From Nocardioides albus (GTDB lineage: Bacteria; Actinomycetota; Actinomycetes; Propionibacteriales; Nocardioidaceae), in the NCBI RefSeq assembly GCF_014648255.1, contig NZ_BMQT01000001.1, positions 186,001 to 250,000 of the forward strand: a stretch of 64,000 nt of DNA, in the 5' to 3' direction. The notes beneath the pieces are model-generated. The model saw nothing but the letters and a program-made list of their open reading frames with translations, did not search any database and had not been told where the DNA came from. A program made the position numbers and the translations under genes. Of this stretch, positions 45,264 through 52,891 are shown piece after piece. Position 1 is the stretch's first letter; each line of letters opens with the position of its first letter.

Positions 45264-45308
45264 GTTGCCATGGAAAGGAAACTGTTCCCCCTGATTTACC
45301 ATGGCAAC
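45264..45308. promoter_or_regulatory. Inverted repeat upstream of the lipoprotein gene
   Basis: GTTGCCATGG (45264-45273) and its exact complement CCATGGCAAC (45299-45308), 25 nt apart. Each arm contains the palindrome CCATGG. It may be a pair of operator half sites or a leader hairpin of the minus-strand gene. Confidence 0.55.
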
Positions 45309-45463
45309 ATGCCCGAGTATGAGCAGTCGGCCTAGGGTCTAAGGTCCCAATCGGGCCGCGACTCTTGAAGACTATTTCCGCAGTACGAAGCAGCTCGGAT
45401 CGTCGGCGCCACGAGAAACCGGACGTGACCAGCGAAAGCTTGCGGAGAGGCCTCCGAGCGGCG

Positions 45464-45844
45464 CTATTCCGACCCCACGGTCGGACGCTCGACGAGAGCG
45501 GCCAGCTTCGCCGGGGCCTGGATGCAGTACGAATCGGTCAGGAGCTCGGCGACCTCATCCCAGTCGGTGTCGTCATCGAGGATCATCCCGACGACGTTGC
45601 CACCCCACCCGGCCTTGAAATAGGGATGACCCAGGTGCTCGAAGGCCACCACCTCGTCAGGCTCACCACGGAACATGATCCGGAACAGCTGGTCCTCACC
45701 GCCGAAGACGTGCACCACCGTCGCCTGACCGACCCGCCAGCGCACGCCCACCCAGGCATCCTCCTCGATGCACTTCGGAAACGCGGCGAGGATCTCCCTC
45801 AGCCGCGCCACCATCGCCCGGGGCACCTCAGGACGCTCAGCCAT
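45464..45844 (-). CDS. MmcQ/YjbR family protein
   Basis: Cytoplasmic protein of 126 residues with the YjbR/CyaY-like double-wing fold: FPKCIEEDAW near the start, RIMFRGEP, GHPYFKAGWGGNVVGMIL, and WDEVAELLTDSYCIQAPAKLAALV at the end. The family is annotated as DNA-binding by structure only and its role is unknown. ATG 45844 is preceded by AGGAT at 7 nt. It is divergent from the MarR gene, sharing a 76-nt space with a dyad. Confidence 0.83.
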   Translation of the reverse strand: MAERPEVPRAMVARLREILAAFPKCIEEDAWVGVRWRVGQATVVHVFGGEDQLFRIMFRGEPDEVVAFEHLGHPYFKAGWGGNVVGMILDDDTDWDEVAELLTDSYCIQAPAKLAALVERPTVGSE

Positions 45845-45886
45845 GACACTGATCCTGCCAGGGACCACCGACAGCGTTAATCGCTA

Positions 45887-45909
45887 TACATGTTTATTAT
45901 CAACATGTA
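45887..45909. promoter_or_regulatory. Probable MarR operator
   Basis: TACATGTT, seven bases, AACATGTA: a perfect 8-bp dyad covering a -10-like TATTAT (45895-45900). It lies 11 nt before the GTG of the MarR gene and 42 nt from the divergent YjbR start, the usual place for autorepression. Confidence 0.72.
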
Positions 45910-45920
45910 CCGTTTCGCCC

Positions 45921-46385
45921 GTGAAGAAGCAGACGATCGGACACGTCGCATGGCGCCTGGCCATGCGCCTGCGGGTGTCGATGGACCGAGCGCTCGCGCC
46001 GTTGGGGCTCACCCACGCGCAGTACTCCCTCATCGCCTCCCTCCACGGTCTCCGCGCCTCGGAGGACCCGACCCAGAGGCAGCTGGCCGACCTCACCGGA
46101 CTCGAGCCGATGTACGTCTCCAAGCTCGCCCGCCAGCTCGAGGCGAAAGGCTGGGTGAAGCGCGTCCGGGATCCCAAGGACACCCGGGCCGTACGCCTCG
46201 TCATCACGCCCGAGGGCACCGAGGTGACCCGCGAGGCGATCGCGGTGACCGGTCGGCTGCTCGACCAGCTCACCGCACCGCTCGGCGGCCGCAACAGCCG
46301 CCGAGCCGCCGAGGCGCAAGCAGCGCTCGAGGCGATGCTCGCCGCCCCCATCGACACCGACCCCACACCCGGAGACCGATCATGA
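45921..46385 (+). CDS. MarR-family transcriptional regulator
   Basis: Winged-helix regulator of 154 residues. The recognition region is TQRQLADLTGLEPMYVSKLARQLEAKGWV, followed by the wing DPKDTRAVRLVITPEG. GTG at 45921 gives VKKQTIGHVAWRLAMRLR, the usual dimerisation start; no Shine-Dalgarno precedes it, and the -10 at 45895 implies a leader of only about 13 nt. It is coupled to the next gene by ATGA (46382-46385). Confidence 0.87.
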   Translation: MKKQTIGHVAWRLAMRLRVSMDRALAPLGLTHAQYSLIASLHGLRASEDPTQRQLADLTGLEPMYVSKLARQLEAKGWVKRVRDPKDTRAVRLVITPEGTEVTREAIAVTGRLLDQLTAPLGGRNSRRAAEAQAALEAMLAAPIDTDPTPGDRS

Positions 46386-46804
46386 CCGTTGCCACTCCTC
46401 CCCTCACCGGCGCCAACCTGGGCGTCGCCTACTTCGCCGTGCGCAAGAACCTTCTCAACGTGCTCGACGACTACGACCTGACCTTCGAGCAGTCGCTCCT
46501 GCTCAACTACCTGCGCCAGGGCGACGCCACGCGTGCCGATCTGATCGCGGCGACTGCCGACAACATCAAGATCTCCGCGGCCGAGGTCGAGTCGCATCTC
46601 GACGCCGCGATCGCCCGCGGACTGATCGCCGACGGACTCACCTTGACCGAGCAGGGCGACAGTCTCCAGCAGCAGATCACCGAGCGTGTCCAGCCACTGA
46701 CCAGGACGTTCTTCGCCGACATCCCGGCCGAGGACCTGGTCGTGACCGCCCGCGTCCTGGCCACCCTCACCGAACGGGCCGACGCCGCTCTGGCCACCTC
46801 CTAG
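46382..46804 (+). CDS. Small winged-helix protein coupled to MarR
   Basis: Protein of 140 residues with a MarR-like layout: LGVAYFAVRKNLLNVLDDYDLTFEQSLLLNYLRQGD, a helix-turn-helix-like RADLIAATADNIKISAAEVESHLDAAIARGLI, and GLTLTEQGDSLQQQI as a wing. It lacks the usual charged recognition helix, so it may be a partner or antagonist of the MarR protein before it rather than an independent repressor. ATGA overlap upstream; the flavoenzyme gene begins 10 nt downstream, so all three form one operon. Confidence 0.7.
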   Translation: MTVATPPLTGANLGVAYFAVRKNLLNVLDDYDLTFEQSLLLNYLRQGDATRADLIAATADNIKISAAEVESHLDAAIARGLIADGLTLTEQGDSLQQQITERVQPLTRTFFADIPAEDLVVTARVLATLTERADAALATS

Positions 46805-46814
46805 TATCGGGGCC

Positions 46815-48392
46815 ATGGCACAGGAGAAGTACGACGTAGTAGTAGCCGGCGGCGGACACAACGGCCTCACCGCCGCGGCCTATCTGAGCCGGGCGGGCCT
46901 CTCGGTCCTGGTGCTCGAGCGGCTCGACCACGTCGGGGGTGCCGCGATCTCGGCCCAGGCGTTCGAGGGCTTCCCGACCCGGCTCTCGCGCTACTCCTAC
47001 CTGGTCTCGCTGCTCCCCGAGCAGATCCGCACCGATCTCGGGCTCGACATCGAGCTCGCGTCGCGGCAGACCGCGTCGTACTCTCCCTTCCTCGACGGCT
47101 CGCGGGCCACCGGCCTCCTCGTGGAGACGCCCGAGGGCGAGGCCACCGCGGCGAGCTTCCGCGCGGTGACCGGGTCGGACGAGGAGTACGCCGCGTGGCA
47201 GTCGTTCTACGACGAGGTCTCGGACCTCGCCCGGGCGGTCGCCCCCACCCTCACCTCCCCGCTTCCCACGGGTGCCGCGATCCGATCGGAGGTGGGTGCG
47301 CCGATCTGGCGCGACATCGTCGAGCGGCCGCTCGGGGAGGCGATCGAGCGCCGCTTCGCCAACGACCTCGTCCGCGGCGTGGTCGCCACCGACGCCCTGA
47401 TCGGCACCTTCGCCGGACTCGGCGAGGCGAGCCTGATCCAGAACCGCTGCTTCCTCTACCACCTGATCGGCAACGGGACCGGCGAGTGGCGGGTGCCGAT
47501 CGGAGGCATGGGCGCGGTCACCGGGGCGATCGCCAAGGCGGCGTACGCAGGCGGCGCGCAGGTCCTCACCGGCGCGACCGTCACCTCGATCCGCGGCGGT
47601 GCCGTCGGCGAGGGCGCCGAGGTCACCTGGACCGACGCCTCCGGCTCCCACACGGTGGCGGCCGACTTCGTGCTCTCCGGCCTGGCTCCGTACGTCCTCG
47701 ACGGCCTCCTCGGCCGCGCTCCCTCTCCCACGAGCAAGCCGGTGGGCGCCCAGCTCAAGATCAACATGCTCCTCGAGCGCCTCCCCCGGCTGCGCTCCGG
47801 CGAGGACCCGAAGGTCGCCTTCGCCGGCACCCTCCACCTCGGCGAGTCCTACTCCGAGCTCGAGAAGGCGTACGCCGAGGCTGCCGCCGGCTCGGTGCCG
47901 ACCGAGATGCCGGGCGAGGTCTACTGCCACTCGCTGACCGACCCCTCCATCCTCGGCGACGTCCCGCCCGGCACCCAGACCCTCACCTACTTCGGCCTGC
48001 ACGCGCCCGCGACCCTCTTCGAGGACCCGGCCACGCGCGAGGAGCGCAAGGCCCAGGCGGTCGAGCGCGCCATCGCCTCCCTCGACCGCCACCTGCTCGA
48101 CCCGATCTCCTCCGTCGTCGCACGGACCTCGGACGGGACGCCGTGCATCGAGGCCAAGATCCCCCAGGAGATCGAGGCCGACCTGGCCATGCCCGGCGGC
48201 CACATCTTCCACGGCGACCTCGCCTGGCCCTGGGCCCCCGACCACGCCGCCCTCACTACCCCCGCCGCGCGCTGGGGCGTCGCCACCGACCTCGGCACCG
48301 TCCTGACGTGCGGCTCGGGCGCCGTACGCGGCGGCGCCGTCTCCGGCCTCGGCGGCCACAACGCCGCCCAGGCGGTCCTCGAGCTCCGCTGA
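46815..48392 (+). CDS. Phytoene-desaturase-like FAD oxidoreductase
   Basis: Flavoprotein of 525 residues of the CrtI/PYROXD2 group. The FAD dinucleotide fold is VVVAGGGHNGLTAAAYLSRAG, then VLERLDHVGGAA; the C-terminal FAD motif is VLTCGSGAVRGGAVSGLGGHNAA. No carotenoid genes are nearby, so the substrate is unknown; members of this subgroup outside carotenoid clusters are mostly uncharacterised. Operon position behind the MarR pair suggests induction by a small hydrophobic or phenolic ligand, which is inference. Confidence 0.87.
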   Translation: MAQEKYDVVVAGGGHNGLTAAAYLSRAGLSVLVLERLDHVGGAAISAQAFEGFPTRLSRYSYLVSLLPEQIRTDLGLDIELASRQTASYSPFLDGSRATGLLVETPEGEATAASFRAVTGSDEEYAAWQSFYDEVSDLARAVAPTLTSPLPTGAAIRSEVGAPIWRDIVERPLGEAIERRFANDLVRGVVATDALIGTFAGLGEASLIQNRCFLYHLIGNGTGEWRVPIGGMGAVTGAIAKAAYAGGAQVLTGATVTSIRGGAVGEGAEVTWTDASGSHTVAADFVLSGLAPYVLDGLLGRAPSPTSKPVGAQLKINMLLERLPRLRSGEDPKVAFAGTLHLGESYSELEKAYAEAAAGSVPTEMPGEVYCHSLTDPSILGDVPPGTQTLTYFGLHAPATLFEDPATREERKAQAVERAIASLDRHLLDPISSVVARTSDGTPCIEAKIPQEIEADLAMPGGHIFHGDLAWPWAPDHAALTTPAARWGVATDLGTVLTCGSGAVRGGAVSGLGGHNAAQAVLELR

Positions 48393-48479
48393 CCCAAGCA
48401 CAGCCTCGATTTGGGGCGGATCCGAGCCCGCTGCTAGTGTTCTTCTCGTCGCCGAGCGCGCAAGCAGCTCGCGGGACGT

Positions 48480-48552
<73 letters not shown>

Positions 48553-48558
48553 CATCGA

Positions 48559-48600
48559 AACCGGCCCTCACCTGGACTTCCAGGGGAGGGCCGGTTCTTT
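48559..48600 (+). terminator. Terminator 1 after tRNA-Lys
   Basis: 11-bp stem AACCGGCCCTC / GAGGGCCGGTT around an inner CCTGG/CCAGG hairpin, followed by CTTT, 6 nt after the tRNA. Confidence 0.9.
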
Positions 48601-48631
48601 GCTATCTGACCCTGGCGCATCATCGGGCACG

Positions 48632-48670
48632 CAAACCCCGACCAGGACGGCGACCTGGTCGGGGTTTGTT
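48632..48670 (+). terminator. Terminator 2 after tRNA-Lys
   Basis: A perfect 15-bp stem starting CAAACCCCGACCAGG with a 7-nt loop, followed by TT. A second strong hairpin in tandem insulates the tRNA from the L,D-transpeptidase gene. Confidence 0.85.
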
Positions 48671-48776
48671 CCGGACTCGTTACCGCTACTCGCAGGTAAA
48701 GCCGCGCATACCCCGCTAGGCTCCCGCGGTTCGATCGCTCGGATCGAGCAATCCCCCATGTACAAGGAGAAGTCTC

Positions 48777-49508
48777 GTGAGACTCTCGATCGACCGAAGA
48801 ACAGGTCTGGTCGGCGGTGTCGTCGCCGTCGTCGCGACCGCCGCCGCCATGTTCTCCCTGCTTCCCTCCAATGCCGGCGCCGCGACGACCGTGGTCCTGG
48901 ACGGCGTCTCGGTCTCCGTCCCCTACGGCGGCACCCAGGTCGTCACCGTGAACCGCAGCTCAGGGACATACGCCAACGTCCGGTTCTGGCAGAAGACCGA
49001 CGGCAGGTGGACCCAGAAGTTCATGACCACCAAGGGCCGGATCGGCTCCGGTGGGCTCGTGGCGCGCGACAAGCGCAAGCAGGGCACCAGCACCACCCCG
49101 ATGGGCACCTTCAGCCTGATGTCGACCTTCGGTAGGTATGCCAAGACCAGCACCCAGAAGCTCAGCCACCGCAAGATCACCAGCGACGCCTACTGGGTCC
49201 AGGACAACAACTCCGCCTACTACAACCGCTACCGTCTCAAGTCCCAGGGCGGCTTCCGCTACTGGCTCCCCGCCAGCGACGTGAACAGCTCCGAGCGACT
49301 GGCGGCATACCCGACGCAGTACGAGTATGCGGTCGTCATCAAGTACAACTACGACAAGCCGGTCCGCTACCGCGGCGCCGGCATCTTCCTGCATGTCAAC
49401 GGCTCGGGCGCGACAGGCGGCTGCGTCAGCGTCCCGCGCTGGATGATGAAGGAGTACTTCAGCCTTCTCGACCCCACCAAGAAGCCCGTCATCGCCATCG
49501 GCGCCTGA
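48777..49508 (+). CDS. L,D-transpeptidase (YkuD) family protein, secreted
   Basis: Protein of 243 residues with a signal peptide (RTGLVGGVVAVVATAAAMFSLLPSNAGA, about 8-35). The YkuD-like catalytic block is IFLHVNGSGATGGCVSVPRW, with H206 and nucleophile C216; the usual SHGC reads TGGC. The family cross-links or anchors to peptidoglycan, though variants of this short type (KRKQGTSTTPMGTFSLMSTFG) are little studied. GTG 48777 has AAGGAGA 6 nt upstream. It is monocistronic between two strong terminators. Confidence 0.87.
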   Translation: MRLSIDRRTGLVGGVVAVVATAAAMFSLLPSNAGAATTVVLDGVSVSVPYGGTQVVTVNRSSGTYANVRFWQKTDGRWTQKFMTTKGRIGSGGLVARDKRKQGTSTTPMGTFSLMSTFGRYAKTSTQKLSHRKITSDAYWVQDNNSAYYNRYRLKSQGGFRYWLPASDVNSSERLAAYPTQYEYAVVIKYNYDKPVRYRGAGIFLHVNGSGATGGCVSVPRWMMKEYFSLLDPTKKPVIAIGA

Positions 49509-49570
49509 CGGTTCGTACGACGCAGCTCGGTCAGTTCGCAGAAGCGGAAACTCGACCACCGAGCCAGCGG

Positions 49571-49614
49571 TGCCATCGCGGGGCGAACGAACTTTCGTTC
49601 GCCCCGCGATGGCA
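49571..49614. terminator. Strong bidirectional terminator
   Basis: A perfect 21-bp stem (49571-49591 with 49594-49614) and a two-base loop, followed by TTTTCG on the + strand. It ends the L,D-transpeptidase transcript and may also stop the convergent TetR operon. Confidence 0.92.
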
Positions 49615-49698
49615 TTTTCGTATGAGGCGGGCGGCGCGGGCGAGGCATGGGCGGACCCCTGCCCATGCGGCCCACCACGAATTCAGGCGCCGAACCTG

Positions 49699-50262
49699 TT
49701 ACGACGCACCGACGGCGCGGAGGACGAACTCCTCGACCCGCTCGGCGGGGACGCGACGCGCGCCTAGGACGGCGTGGATGAGGGAGATGGTCGCGTCGAC
49801 GTCGGTGACGGCGAAGATGCCTTGCTCGGCGCCCTGCTCGAGGATCCCAGCAAGGACCTGCTCGACGGCGACGACGTGCTCGCGGATCTCCTGACGAGCC
49901 TCCTCGGGGAGCGCGCCGTAGACCTGCGGGCCGAACCCCATGTGAAACCGCTCCCCCAAGGTGATGTGGTTGCGTACGTAGATCCGCAGCCGCTCCGCCG
50001 GCTCCTCGCTCACGGCGAGCTGAGCCTGCAGGGACGCGACGTACTCCGAGGTCTCGTGGGTCGCGAAGGCGACCATCACCGCGTCACGGTCCTTGAAGTG
50101 GTGGTAGATCGCGGTGCGGCCGATCCCTGCGCGTTCCGCCAGCCTCGACATGCTGATGGCGTCGTAGCTGCCTTCGACCATCAGCTCCGCGAACGCGGCG
50201 AAGATCCGCTCGCGCACCAGCCTGCGGTGCTCGGGGACGCTCTCGGCTGCGATCCGAGGCAT
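49699..50262 (-). CDS. TetR-family regulator downstream of heme oxygenase
   Basis: Regulator of 187 residues. The helix-turn-helix is at about 35-55 (ISMSRLAERAGIGRTAIYHHFKDRDAVM), followed by a ligand-binding domain with HITLGERFHMGFGPQVYG. ATG at 50262 lies 16 nt after the heme oxygenase stop with GAGG upstream, so the two genes form an operon. The ligand could be heme or a breakdown product, since its operon partner destroys heme; this is inference. A perfect dyad in the operon promoter is the likely operator. Confidence 0.88.
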   Translation of the reverse strand: MPRIAAESVPEHRRLVRERIFAAFAELMVEGSYDAISMSRLAERAGIGRTAIYHHFKDRDAVMVAFATHETSEYVASLQAQLAVSEEPAERLRIYVRNHITLGERFHMGFGPQVYGALPEEARQEIREHVVAVEQVLAGILEQGAEQGIFAVTDVDATISLIHAVLGARRVPAERVEEFVLRAVGAS

Positions 50263-50278
50263 GAGGGCGGACCTCAGC

Positions 50279-50950
50279 TCACCTGCGGTAGTCGTCGAGG
50301 CGAGCGCCGAGCTCCTCGAAGAGCGCCTGGTTGAGCCCGAAGGCGACCTGGACCTCCTCGACGATGCGGAGCTTCTCGGCGGGGTCGAGATCCAGCACGT
50401 CCAGACGGGCGCGGTAGCCGTCCTTGTAGGGCTTCGGCTTGGGGATCTCGGCGAACTCGTAGAACGCCACGCCCTCCCCGTCGAGCTCGAAGAACCGGTC
50501 GAGCAGCCGGCCGATCGCCTGGCCGCCGGAGAGGTCACCGAGATAGCGGGTGTAGTGGTGGGCGGCGTAGAGACCACCCCAGGCGCGGGAGGCCTCGATC
50601 CGAGCGACGTACGCATCGGCAGCCGCCGACTCCACGGAGCCGTCGTCGACTCCTGGCGCCCAGACGGCCAGGTCGGCATCGATCGCAGCCAGACGCTCCA
50701 GAGCAACGTCGTGGACGGCCGCGGCGACGGTATCGGTGGCGGCCAGGTCGCGCCCCACCGCCTCGAGCGCGGCATAGACCTTGCGCAGGCGCAGCAGATA
50801 GTCGGCGTACCCCTGTTCGTTGACCCGACCGGCCAGCAGCTCCTCCATGAACGAGGAGCTCTCGGCCGCGGTGTGCTGGGCTCGAGAGCCCTCGCGCATC
50901 AGCGCGGAGAGCGGGGCGCCGTAGATCTCGTCGACGAGTTGGGCAGACAT
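50279..50950 (-). CDS. Heme oxygenase (biliverdin-producing)
   Basis: HmuO-type heme oxygenase of 223 residues, which cleaves heme to biliverdin, CO and Fe2+. The proximal ligand is H26 in REGSRAQHTAAE; the distal helix signature is YTRYLGDLSGGQAIGR, with both glycines. Length and motifs match the canonical enzyme rather than IsdG. The first gene of an operon with a TetR regulator; upstream lie a DtxR/IdeR-like box and a TetR-like dyad, so iron and a second signal probably control it. Confidence 0.94.
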   Translation of the reverse strand: MSAQLVDEIYGAPLSALMREGSRAQHTAAESSSFMEELLAGRVNEQGYADYLLRLRKVYAALEAVGRDLAATDTVAAAVHDVALERLAAIDADLAVWAPGVDDGSVESAAADAYVARIEASRAWGGLYAAHHYTRYLGDLSGGQAIGRLLDRFFELDGEGVAFYEFAEIPKPKPYKDGYRARLDVLDLDPAEKLRIVEEVQVAFGLNQALFEELGARLDDYRR

Positions 50951-51001
50951 AGGTGCTCCAGTGAGGTCGGGGCGTCAAGAGAACGGCGTTCCGGGAAGAT
51001 A

Positions 51002-51016
51002 CTGACACATTGTCAG
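51002..51016. promoter_or_regulatory. Dyad between -35 and -10 of the heme oxygenase operon
   Basis: CTGACA-CAT-TGTCAG, a perfect 6-bp dyad. On the minus strand it sits between a -35-like TTGAGG (51022-51027) and a -10-like CAGTAT 17 nt later, a typical repressor position. The TetR protein of the operon is the likely ligand. Confidence 0.65.
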
Positions 51017-51035
51017 AAAGCCCTCAAGCCTCTAC

Positions 51036-51054
51036 TTAGGTCACCCTAACTGAG
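51036..51054. promoter_or_regulatory. DtxR/IdeR-type iron box
   Basis: TTAGGTCACCCTAACTGAG matches the 19-bp iron-box consensus as I know it (TWAGGTWAGSCTWACCTWA) at 14 positions, best in its left and central parts. It lies about 9 nt upstream of the proposed -35 of the heme oxygenase operon. Confidence 0.65.
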
Positions 51055-51060
51055 CCTCGA

Positions 51061-51385
51061 CGTGATTGAGGCCGACTTTTTGCCATCCGGCCTCAGCGGA
51101 ACATTCCAGGCACAGGATCCATACGACAGATCCATATCCAGGGCCCCAACGCGGCCATCGATCATTTCCTTGTCGAGATCGACCTCCGGCACGACCTGTT
51201 ACCGGCGAAGTTACGGGGAGATTGTGTGACCTCAGGCATGAGGTCGGCGCTGGTCGGCGGCGAATCGACGTGGCTAGACTCCCCGCTTCGTCACGGCGAG
51301 TCACAGCAACCGGGGGGCTGCAGAGGCTGACTTCTACTCGTCGTGCCCTGTCATCGACAGATATCAACATCATTGGAGAAGTCAC
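51061..51385. other. 325-nt non-coding stretch before the secreted protein gene
   Basis: No gene is seen. It should hold the promoter of the secreted protein at 51386. A short dyad GACCTC/GAGGTC (51228-51233, 51240-51245) and a repeated GTTAC in front of it are the only ordered features; no recognised riboswitch or small RNA. Confidence 0.5.
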
Positions 51386-52699
51386 TTGCGCTCCCCACTC
51401 TCGGTCCGCGGAGCCGCCCTTGTTGCGGCGACCGCGATGATCGGTCTCACCGTGACCGCGGCCCCGGCGACTGCGTCGGCGGAGAAGCCCCAGGCCAAGG
51501 CATCGTCGGTCGCTCTGACCGTCAACGTGTCCGACAAGGTCAAGGTCGACACCGGTCGCTACACCGCCACCTACAACGGCAAGAAGACCGTCAACTCCGG
51601 CACCAACAAGCCGGCCCTGCCGCTCCTCGGGAGCGACCAGAAGCTGCTCTCGGTCGGCGTCTTCGCCCAGGACGCGGCCGCTGCCCTCCAGGACGGCACC
51701 GCGTACTCCGGCGCCTGCTCGGCACTTGCCGGCAAGGGTGCGACCCTGGTCGCCATCGGTGACGGTTCGAGCTGCGTCAAGCCGGGCGAGGCCGTCACGG
51801 TGAACCTCGCCGAGCTCGACCTCCAGAAGCTGGGCGCGACCACCGACTACCTGCTCACCGACCAGAGCAAGTCGGTCCACGTGAAGCTCGGCCCGGTCAA
51901 CGACCTTGTCCAGGCCATCGTCTCCGGCGTGCTCGCCAAGGTCGGCAAGCTCTCGGTCGGCGTCGACCTCGACGCCGCGGAGAGCACCTGCATGGCGCAG
52001 GGCTCCTCGTTCACGGGCAAGACCCAGCTCAAGAACGCGGCCGTCACCGTCAACGTCCCCGGCAAGGGCGACATCAAGCTGGCCGACCTGCCGGCGAACC
52101 CGAAGAAGAACACGACGGTCGTGCCTGACCTCTCCCCGGTCACCGACGCCGTCCTCGGCCGCGTCGACACGCTGCTCAAGTCCGGTCTGGAGAACAAGTT
52201 CACGCCCGACGACATGGGCATCTCGATCCGTATCGACCTGATCGAGCACATCAAGGAGCAGCTCGCCGTGCTGCTCAAGGGCCTCGAGACCGACTTGGTC
52301 AAGCTCACCATGAACAAGCAGGAGAAGACCGCGAAGTCGCTCGAGGTCTCCGCCCTGGACATCAAGGTCCTCGACGCCGTCAAGAAGGTCGGCGCCCCGA
52401 CCGCTGCCGACGTCGCCATCGGCACCAGCACCTGCGGCACCAACGGCCTCACTGTCTCCGAGGAGAAGGCCGTCGCCACGGGCGAGAAGAAGAAGAACAT
52501 CGACGTCGTGGTCTCCGGCGACAAGTCCGACCCGGACACGAGCCTCGCAGTCAAGCCGGACAACGCGCCGGCCAACGCCGAGCTCGACCTGCTCTCCTCG
52601 CCGGCCGCCAAGGGCGGATTCGCCGCCGGCGCGCTCGCGCTGCTCGTCGCTGCAGCCGCCGCCACCCGGTGGTTCCTGCTGCGCCGCGCCCAGGCCTGA
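51386..52699 (+). CDS. Secreted, membrane-anchored four-cysteine protein A
   Basis: Protein of 437 residues, no known function. Signal peptide 1-31 (ALVAATAMIGLTVTAAPATASA), an extracellular part with four cysteines (C111, C130, C202, C350), and a C-terminal anchor (about 408-432) ending RRAQA. It is a paralogue of the protein at 53886: the blocks GTNKP, AQDA, ACSxxAGxGATLVAxGxGxC, VDLxAxxSxC and IGTSxCGxN occur in both in the same order. No LPXTG-type motif was recognised, although a sortase follows the second copy. The start is TTG 51386 with GGAG upstream. Confidence 0.8.
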   Translation: MRSPLSVRGAALVAATAMIGLTVTAAPATASAEKPQAKASSVALTVNVSDKVKVDTGRYTATYNGKKTVNSGTNKPALPLLGSDQKLLSVGVFAQDAAAALQDGTAYSGACSALAGKGATLVAIGDGSSCVKPGEAVTVNLAELDLQKLGATTDYLLTDQSKSVHVKLGPVNDLVQAIVSGVLAKVGKLSVGVDLDAAESTCMAQGSSFTGKTQLKNAAVTVNVPGKGDIKLADLPANPKKNTTVVPDLSPVTDAVLGRVDTLLKSGLENKFTPDDMGISIRIDLIEHIKEQLAVLLKGLETDLVKLTMNKQEKTAKSLEVSALDIKVLDAVKKVGAPTAADVAIGTSTCGTNGLTVSEEKAVATGEKKKNIDVVVSGDKSDPDTSLAVKPDNAPANAELDLLSSPAAKGGFAAGALALLVAAAAATRWFLLRRAQA

Positions 52700-52732
52700 T
52701 CGACTGATCAGCCCTCACCTGTAGCACCCGGT

Positions 52733-52768
52733 ATCCCGGGCCAGGCATCAAGCCCTGGCCCGGGATTC
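52733..52768 (+). terminator. Terminator after secreted protein A
   Basis: A perfect 13-bp stem ATCCCGGGCCAGG / CCTGGCCCGGGAT with an 8-nt loop, followed by TCCTCATTT. Confidence 0.9.
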
Positions 52769-52891
52769 CTCATTTCCGAGCAGGGGCGGCCCCCGGCGGC
52801 GCGCCTGCGTGCCGCCTACCGCGGGATCCGACAGAGTTGAGCCGCCCCGGCGCTCCCCCGGGCCCTTCCCCCATCTCTCTGGAGTCACCTC

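Noticed and set aside
46767..48401. 544-codon open frame opposite the flavoenzyme
   Set aside because: Antisense shadow of a gene with intact FAD motifs.
48731..48747. TCGATC/GATCGA dyad before the L,D-transpeptidase gene
   Set aside because: Short and of simple sequence; no regulator family suggests it.
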